From contig JAHFQL010000039.1 of NCBI GenBank assembly GCA_023259315.1, positions 1-10,480 on the forward strand: a stretch of DNA of 10,480 nucleotides. The letters run 5' to 3'. The stretch comes from Candidatus Woesearchaeota archaeon. GTDB taxonomy: Archaea; Nanoarchaeota; Nanoarchaeia; Woesearchaeales; GW2011-AR4. Under the pieces are notes generated by a model. The model ran no database searches and was not told where the DNA came from. It saw nothing but the letters and a program-made list of their open reading frames with translations. Below, piece by piece: positions 7,446-10,480 of the stretch (positions are counted from its first letter, which is position 1; each line of letters opens with the position of its first letter). The position numbers and the translations under genes were made by a program.

Positions 7446-7687
7446 TTATAAGAAATTTTATAGGGAAGATTACATCTAAGCACAGAAAATAAATTAATAA
7501 CAGATTTGATTGTGCCTTCAATTATTGCTTCAGAAAATTTTTTATATTCTAAAACATCATGTAATATAAATCCGTGGTCAGTTATGGCTTTGTGTGATTC
7601 ATGGTCTATAAATTCAAAGATTAAATCCTTATTCTCCACAGATAATATTTTATCCGATTTAACTATAATAAGCCATAGCGGTTCCAT
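7436..7687 (-). CDS. Unrecognised protein (orfB of the AT-rich cluster)
   Basis: An 83-residue ORF from the ATG at 7687 (MEPLWLIIVKSDKILSVENK...), or 90 residues from an ATG at 7708 that overlaps the end of orfA by 19 bases. The 7687 start follows the orfA stop after only two bases, typical of coupled translation. Visible features are a hydrophobic start (LWLIIV), an acidic and histidine-rich middle (FEFIDHESHKAITDHGFILHD) and a helical end (IIEGTIKSVINLFSVLRC) finishing YKISYKLL. I know no family with this pattern. Because orfC continues in the -1 frame right at its stop, it may be the N-terminal half of a single protein. Confidence 0.55.
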   Translation of the reverse strand: MEPLWLIIVKSDKILSVENKDLIFEFIDHESHKAITDHGFILHDVLEYKKFSEAIIEGTIKSVINLFSVLRCNLPYKISYKLL

Positions 7688-7689
7688 TT

Positions 7690-7983
7690 TCAATGAATTA
7701 AAGACCATTTATTATTTTTGAGGACAATCAAATCTTTATTTTTGAGTGATTGCTGGGCGCTTCTTACCAAATGCCTCCATTTCTTACCAAAATGCTGTCC
7801 CTTAATAACCCTATCAATAGAATCATCACAAATGTCTGGATGTATTGATTGTATTAATGGATTTATTTCTTTCGTGTTTAATGGACATTTCTTTTTTAAA
7901 AGATAAAGAATAGTATCAGAAAATATTCCGTTAATTGTTTTACTTTCTTTTATTCTATTTTTTAACTCCTGGTATACTATCAT
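7690..7983 (-). CDS. Winged-helix-like protein (orfA of the AT-rich cluster)
   Basis: A 97-residue protein from the ATG at 7983 (MIVYQELKNRIKESKTINGI...). The second half, GKKWRHLVRSAQQSLKNKDL followed by IVLKNNKWSLIH, resembles the winged helix found beside restriction-type nucleases (Mrr N-terminal-like): a W-H-R recognition helix, then a beta wing ending in K-W-S-L. The first half (ILYLLKKKCPLNTKEINPLI and IHPDICDDSIDRVIKG) fits additional helices of the same fold. This suggests DNA binding, possibly as a regulator of the cluster or as the DNA-reading part of a larger system; the homology is judged by eye. The frame stays open to a TTG at 8061, but those extra 26 residues fall in a patch that reads better on the plus strand. 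No clear TATA box fits either start. Confidence 0.6.
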   Translation of the reverse strand: MIVYQELKNRIKESKTINGIFSDTILYLLKKKCPLNTKEINPLIQSIHPDICDDSIDRVIKGQHFGKKWRHLVRSAQQSLKNKDLIVLKNNKWSLIH

Positions 7984-7999
7984 TGAAAATATAGACAAT

Positions 8000-8137
8000 A
8001 AAGTTTGTGAAACTGAAAGTGGACAAACCTTAGTTCTAAGACCAGCCCCTGGGGCAGACAACGCTATTTACATGCTATCAGTTTTCATAAATCATTATCG
8101 GCAAAGAAAGAAAGCAATTGTTATAACAGGGAGTTAA
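8000..8137 (+). pseudogene. Possible 3' remnant of a lost gene
   Basis: On the plus strand a frame ending in TAA at 8135-8137 reads VCETESGQTLVLRPAPGADN followed by AIYMLSVFINHYRQRKKAIV and ITGS. This is protein-like in composition and clearly richer in G+C than its surroundings. There is no in-frame start codon upstream; the frame stays open only to 7907, over sequence that belongs to orfA on the other strand. It could be the tail of a gene whose 5' part was lost when the 7140-7983 cluster arrived. I cannot assign a family, and a chance open frame is possible. Confidence 0.3.
8003..8055. repeat. Three consecutive short inverted repeats
   Basis: Three adjacent hairpins within 53 bases: GTTTGT (8003-8008) with ACAAAC (8023-8028); CTTA-GTTC-TAAG (8029-8040); and GCCCC-T-GGGGC (8045-8055). 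They form an isolated GC-rich island next to the possible gene remnant. They do not fold as a tRNA: there is no acceptor pairing and no D-arm. They could be a structured RNA, an element boundary, or chance. Confidence 0.35.
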
Positions 8138-8184
8138 GTTATAATTAAATAAGGTTTATAAAAATTTAAAAACTTTTCGTTAAC

Positions 8185-8194
8185 TTTAAATATT
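8185..8194 (+). promoter_or_regulatory. TATA box of the small zinc-ribbon gene
   Basis: TTTAAATATT, centred about 25 nt upstream of the ATG at 8215. Given the leaderless pattern elsewhere in the window, this spacing favours the 8215 start over the in-frame ATG at 8203. A second TATA-like stretch (TTTATAAAAAT, about 8156-8166) lies further upstream. Confidence 0.5.
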
Positions 8195-8214
8195 TCTCTA
8201 TCATGCCATTCTGT

Positions 8215-8310
8215 ATGAAATCAAGCCTTGAATGCCCCTTATGCGGAAATGAGGTTGATTCTAAAGAGAATTATTGCCCTGAGTGCGGCGAGACTCTAAA
8301 AAAAGGATAG
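8215..8310 (+). CDS. Zinc-ribbon microprotein
   Basis: A 31-residue protein (35 residues if started at the in-frame ATG at 8203) consisting almost entirely of one zinc ribbon: MKSSLECPLCGNEVDSKENY followed by CPECGETLKKG. The two CxxC knuckles, CPLC and CPEC, are 10 residues apart, and each is followed by G as in classic rubredoxin-like ribbons. Single-ribbon proteins this small are common in archaea and mostly uncharacterised; nucleic acid or protein binding is the usual guess. It lies 43 bases upstream of the MFS gene on the same strand, so read-through is possible, although each gene has its own TATA-like box. Its small size is the only reason to doubt it. Confidence 0.7.
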   Translation: MKSSLECPLCGNEVDSKENYCPECGETLKKG

Positions 8311-8323
8311 CAATAAAAATAAC

Positions 8324-8330
8324 TTATTTA
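8324..8330 (+). promoter_or_regulatory. Weak TATA-like box of the MFS gene
   Basis: TTATTTA, centred about 27 nt upstream of the MFS ATG at 8354. It is a weaker match than the other boxes, so the gene may also depend on read-through from the zinc-ribbon gene. Confidence 0.4.
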
Positions 8331-8353
8331 CTTCTCAATTTGTTGGAAACAAA

Positions 8354-9883
8354 ATGGCAGAAGATATTGTAAAAAAGAGCTTGAAATATTCCATCTATGA
8401 CGGAGTTGCCTTTGCTGTAGTGGATGGCATGACAGCATCTTTCCTGACGCCTTTTGCCATCGCCTTAAAATCTTCTGTGAACCTGATTGCAGCCTTGACA
8501 TATGTTCCGCAACTTGTTGGTGCTTTCATACAATTATTTGCAGCCAAGATTGTTGAAATAATAAAAGACAGGAGAAAAATAATTATAGCAAGCTCTTTTA
8601 TCAATGCAATCCTGTGGATTCCTTTATTGCTAATACCTTATGCAACTCCAAACCAAAAATACCTGATTGTAGTGTATATTGCAATACAAACATTGGCTTC
8701 CCAGCTTGCAAACCCTGTGTGGAATTCATTGATGGGCGACATTGTGCCAAAGTACGAGAGGGGCAGGTTTTTTGGGCTGCGCAATAAAATCATAGAAGCG
8801 ATTTCCTTTTTTGCTGCTTTATCGGCTGGTTTCATATTATATTATTCTTCTCCTACAAGCCCTTTTCTGGGCTTTACAATATTGTTTTCAATAGCTTTTG
8901 TCGCAAGGCTTTTTTCAGCAGCCTTCAGGTCTATGATGCACAATCCCGCTCCTGATTTGGCTAATGTAGAGAAATTCTCGCTTGTTGACTTTGTAAGGCG
9001 GATGGACAAGACAAATTACGGGCATTTTGTAATATACATTGTATTGTTTAAGTTTGCCGTGTACATTGCTTCGCCATTTTTCGCAGTTTACATGCTTAAA
9101 GACCTTGGATTTTCATACCTTCAATTTACGTTTATGATTGCAGCAGAGCTTATCGGTAGCTTCAGCTCACTGGGGATTTGGGGTAGGTTGATAGACAAGC
9201 GCGGCACAAAATTTGTTTTGTATGTTGCAGGAATGATAACGCCAGCAATACCGATATTATGGCTTTTCTCGAGAAATTATTATTATCTTTTTGTGATTCA
9301 AATCATTTCAGGATTATCGTGGGCGGGATTTGACCTAAGCTCCTCTAATTTTATCTTTGACGCAGTCAAGCCAGAGAACAGGGTCAGGAGCATCTCCTAT
9401 TACAAGTTTTTTGAAGGCATCGCAGTATTTGCAGGCGCGCTATTCGGAGGACTTCTTGTTAACAGGCTGCCATCATGGATATTCATTTCGAGCATCCCGC
9501 TTGTGTTTCTCATTTCCGGAATTTTAAGGTTGCTGATTTCCCTGACGCAGCTTCCAAAGCTTAAGGAAGCCAGGCTCATAGAACTTGGTATAGGCCACAC
9601 ATTCTTCAAACGGTTCCTGACCATAAGGCCTAGCGAAGGGTTTGTATACGAGGTTATAGGAAAGTATGTCAGGCATGAAGAAGGAAAAAAGCAAAAAAAA
9701 GAATTGCTGAAATCTGCAAAACAAAAAACAATAATAAAAAAAGAAAATGAAACATACAATAAAAAACTTTTAAAATACATAGACAAAAATATTTTTCCAA
9801 AGAAAGAACAGCATGATTTAACAAACATTCATGAAATTGAGCACATAACTGAGGATATTGAGAAAGGCAAGATGAGGAAATAA
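8354..9883 (+). CDS. Major facilitator superfamily transporter with a long charged C-terminal tail
   Basis: A 509-residue membrane transporter. Twelve hydrophobic segments can be read, roughly at residues 14-37, 42-70, 74-96, 101-120, 147-166, 169-193, 222-247, 254-277, 286-305, 308-330, 349-371 and 375-399, in the usual 6+6 arrangement. The MFS motif A loop is seen in weakened form after segment 2 (EIIKDRRKIII) and clearly after segment 8 (GRLIDKRGTKFVL). A conserved-looking stretch, GDIVPKYERGRFFGLRNK (128-145), lies in the loop after segment 4. Residues 400-509 form an unusually long, Lys/Glu-rich cytoplasmic tail (KKQKKELLKSAKQKTIIKKE), possibly coiled-coil. Substrate is unknown; nothing nearby points to one. 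The ATG at 8354 gives a short lead before the first helix. Confidence 0.88.
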   Translation: MAEDIVKKSLKYSIYDGVAFAVVDGMTASFLTPFAIALKSSVNLIAALTYVPQLVGAFIQLFAAKIVEIIKDRRKIIIASSFINAILWIPLLLIPYATPNQKYLIVVYIAIQTLASQLANPVWNSLMGDIVPKYERGRFFGLRNKIIEAISFFAALSAGFILYYSSPTSPFLGFTILFSIAFVARLFSAAFRSMMHNPAPDLANVEKFSLVDFVRRMDKTNYGHFVIYIVLFKFAVYIASPFFAVYMLKDLGFSYLQFTFMIAAELIGSFSSLGIWGRLIDKRGTKFVLYVAGMITPAIPILWLFSRNYYYLFVIQIISGLSWAGFDLSSSNFIFDAVKPENRVRSISYYKFFEGIAVFAGALFGGLLVNRLPSWIFISSIPLVFLISGILRLLISLTQLPKLKEARLIELGIGHTFFKRFLTIRPSEGFVYEVIGKYVRHEEGKKQKKELLKSAKQKTIIKKENETYNKKLLKYIDKNIFPKKEQHDLTNIHEIEHITEDIEKGKMRK

Positions 9884-9892
9884 AAACCAAAA

Positions 9893-9902
9893 AATATTTA
9901 TT
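9893..9902 (+). promoter_or_regulatory. TATA box of the double zinc-ribbon gene
   Basis: AATATTTATT directly after the MFS stop codon, centred about 29 nt upstream of the ATG at 9927. This implies the zinc protein has its own leaderless transcript. Confidence 0.5.
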
Positions 9903-9926
9903 CTCCTTTTGTAATAGTAACATAAA

Positions 9927-10265
9927 ATGCCATTATCAGCTCTATACACATGCACAAGGTGCAAAAGGGAATTCAATTTTGACAATATAAAATATGACCA
10001 CAACAATAAGATTATTTGCATTGAATGCCTCGGCAAGCAGCAGAAGCTAGAGAAGAAGGAGAAATTAAGCCTCGAGAAAGCTGGCGAAGGCCAAGCAGTT
10101 AATTTCATATGCGTAAGCTGCAGGTTCAAATTCTCAGTCAAGAAAGGCTCGCAAAAGGAATTGAAATGCCCATATTGCGGGAAAACAAAACTAATGCTGG
10201 TCAAGAAATACAAAGACGAGGATGATTTAATAAAAGACTCTTCTGACCCTAGATTTGATTATTGA
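9927..10265 (+). CDS. Protein with two zinc-ribbon-like CxxC modules
   Basis: A 112-residue soluble protein that I cannot assign to a named family. Two cysteine modules are visible: C9/C12 with C31/C34 (CTRC and CIEC, 18 residues between the pairs) and C62/C65 with C81/C84 (CVSC and CPYC, 15 between). Each should bind one zinc. They are joined by a charged linker, probably helical (KQQKLEKKEKLSLEKAGEG, about 37-55). The tail (DEDDLIKDSSDPRFDY) is acidic. The second module, with CPYCG following a basic segment, resembles ribbons that bind nucleic acid. Length, single-domain simplicity and isolation suggest a lineage-specific archaeal protein. The gene follows the MFS gene and converges on the transposase at the window edge. 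Confidence 0.8.
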   Translation: MPLSALYTCTRCKREFNFDNIKYDHNNKIICIECLGKQQKLEKKEKLSLEKAGEGQAVNFICVSCRFKFSVKKGSQKELKCPYCGKTKLMLVKKYKDEDDLIKDSSDPRFDY

Positions 10266-10303
10266 AGAAATCTAACTGTCTTAGATTTTGATTGATAATC
10301 TAA
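10250..10303. terminator. Pair of hairpins between convergent genes
   Basis: Two stem-loops built on the same TAGATT core. The first is TAGATTT (10250-10256) with AAATCTA (10268-10274), 11-nt loop, spanning the stop codon of the zinc protein. The second is TTAGATT (10281-10287) with AATCTAA (10297-10303), 9-nt loop, covering the last codons and stop of the transposase. The inner arms also pair with each other (TCTAA 10271-10275 with TTAGA 10281-10285). They could end transcription from both sides, or belong to the end of the insertion sequence. Confidence 0.4.
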
Positions 10304-10480
10304 CATTAAAAATATCATTCCATGTTAGAACTTTGTCAATTAATCCTTCTTTCATTCCTGGTGTTACTCCAGTTCTAGCTTCAATAAAATTATGGTTTGT
10401 TTGAGTTATGTGGAGCAGATTTATAATCTGCTTTCTTTTCTTGGCAAAGTTTCTTGTTTCTCTCACAAAACAACCAACTC
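10281..10480 (-). mobile_element. C-terminal end of an IS1-like DDE transposase, 5' part outside the window
   Basis: The last 65 or so codons of a gene that enters from the right edge and ends in TAA at 10281-10283. The frame is open to the edge, so the GTG at 10466 is not a real start. The text FVRETRNFAKKRKQIINLLH, then NHNFIEARTGVTPGMKEGLI and DKVLTWNDIF, matches by eye the C-terminal end of IS1-like transposases common in archaea and bacteria. Those typically show an RRT..FSKK stretch, a YNF..H..L.VTPAMEAG motif and a DHVW..EEL ending. The catalytic residues lie outside the window, so whether the element is complete cannot be judged. The element's end should fall near 10260-10300, close to the zinc-protein stop codon. 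Confidence 0.7.

Noticed and set aside
7984..8061. N-terminal extension of orfA from a TTG at 8061
   Set aside because: The 26 extra residues (SAPGAGLRTKVCPLS and so on) lie over the GC-rich hairpins and the better plus-strand reading; the ATG at 7983 starts the domain naturally, though the extension cannot be fully excluded.
8003..8070. Possible tRNA or tRNA fragment serving as an integration site
   Set aside because: No acceptor stem, D-arm or proper T-loop can be paired; the three hairpins abut with no tRNA spacing.
9400..9923. Minus-strand ORFs rich in Phe, Ser and Cys opposite the MFS gene
   Set aside because: They are mirror images of the Lys/Glu-rich tail and hydrophobic segments of the transporter, with no independent features.
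10281..10466. A stand-alone 61-residue protein starting at the GTG at 10466
   Set aside because: The frame is open to the window edge and the sequence matches the C-terminal end of an IS1-like transposase, so it is a truncated view of a larger gene.
1..10480. CRISPR array, rRNA or complete tRNA
   Set aside because: No regularly spaced repeats and no conserved RNA motifs were seen on either strand.

Overview
The window looks like a slow-evolving core segment of an archaeal chromosome, most likely a small AT-rich (DPANN-type) archaeon. The evidence is an archaeal family B DNA polymerase with a C-terminal PCNA-binding peptide and an archaeal-type isoleucyl-tRNA synthetase. TATA-like boxes also sit about 25-30 nt upstream of start codons with no Shine-Dalgarno sequences, so transcripts are probably leaderless. 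I cannot place the organism more precisely from sequence alone.

Layout. From the left edge, all on the minus strand: a YjbQ/UPF0047 gene cut by the window edge; a VapBC-type toxin-antitoxin pair whose promoter carries an 18-bp palindrome between the TATA box and the start codon; ileS; a short region (4195-4590) with a small unrecognised ORF that looks like the intact tail of a decayed gene; polB; and an AT-rich three-ORF cluster (7140-7983) headed by a winged-helix-like protein. The last ORF of that cluster has no usable start codon. A GC-richer patch with hairpins and a possible 3' gene remnant lies at 8000-8137. The plus strand then carries a 31-residue zinc ribbon, a 12-TM MFS transporter with a long charged tail, and a 112-residue protein with two zinc-ribbon-like CxxC pairs. 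At the right edge the C-terminal end of an IS1-like transposase enters on the minus strand, meeting the zinc protein convergently through a pair of hairpins.

How the parts fit. polB and ileS are housekeeping genes, each with its own promoter, and nothing suggests they form a functional unit with their neighbours. The accessory layer is vapBC, the decayed ORF at 4229-4551, the 7140-7983 cluster with the adjacent remnant, and the transposase. The best candidate for something undescribed is the 7140-7983 cluster. Its three short overlapping or abutting ORFs match no family I can name beyond a winged-helix fold in the first, and the second and third may be one gene split by a -1 frame change.
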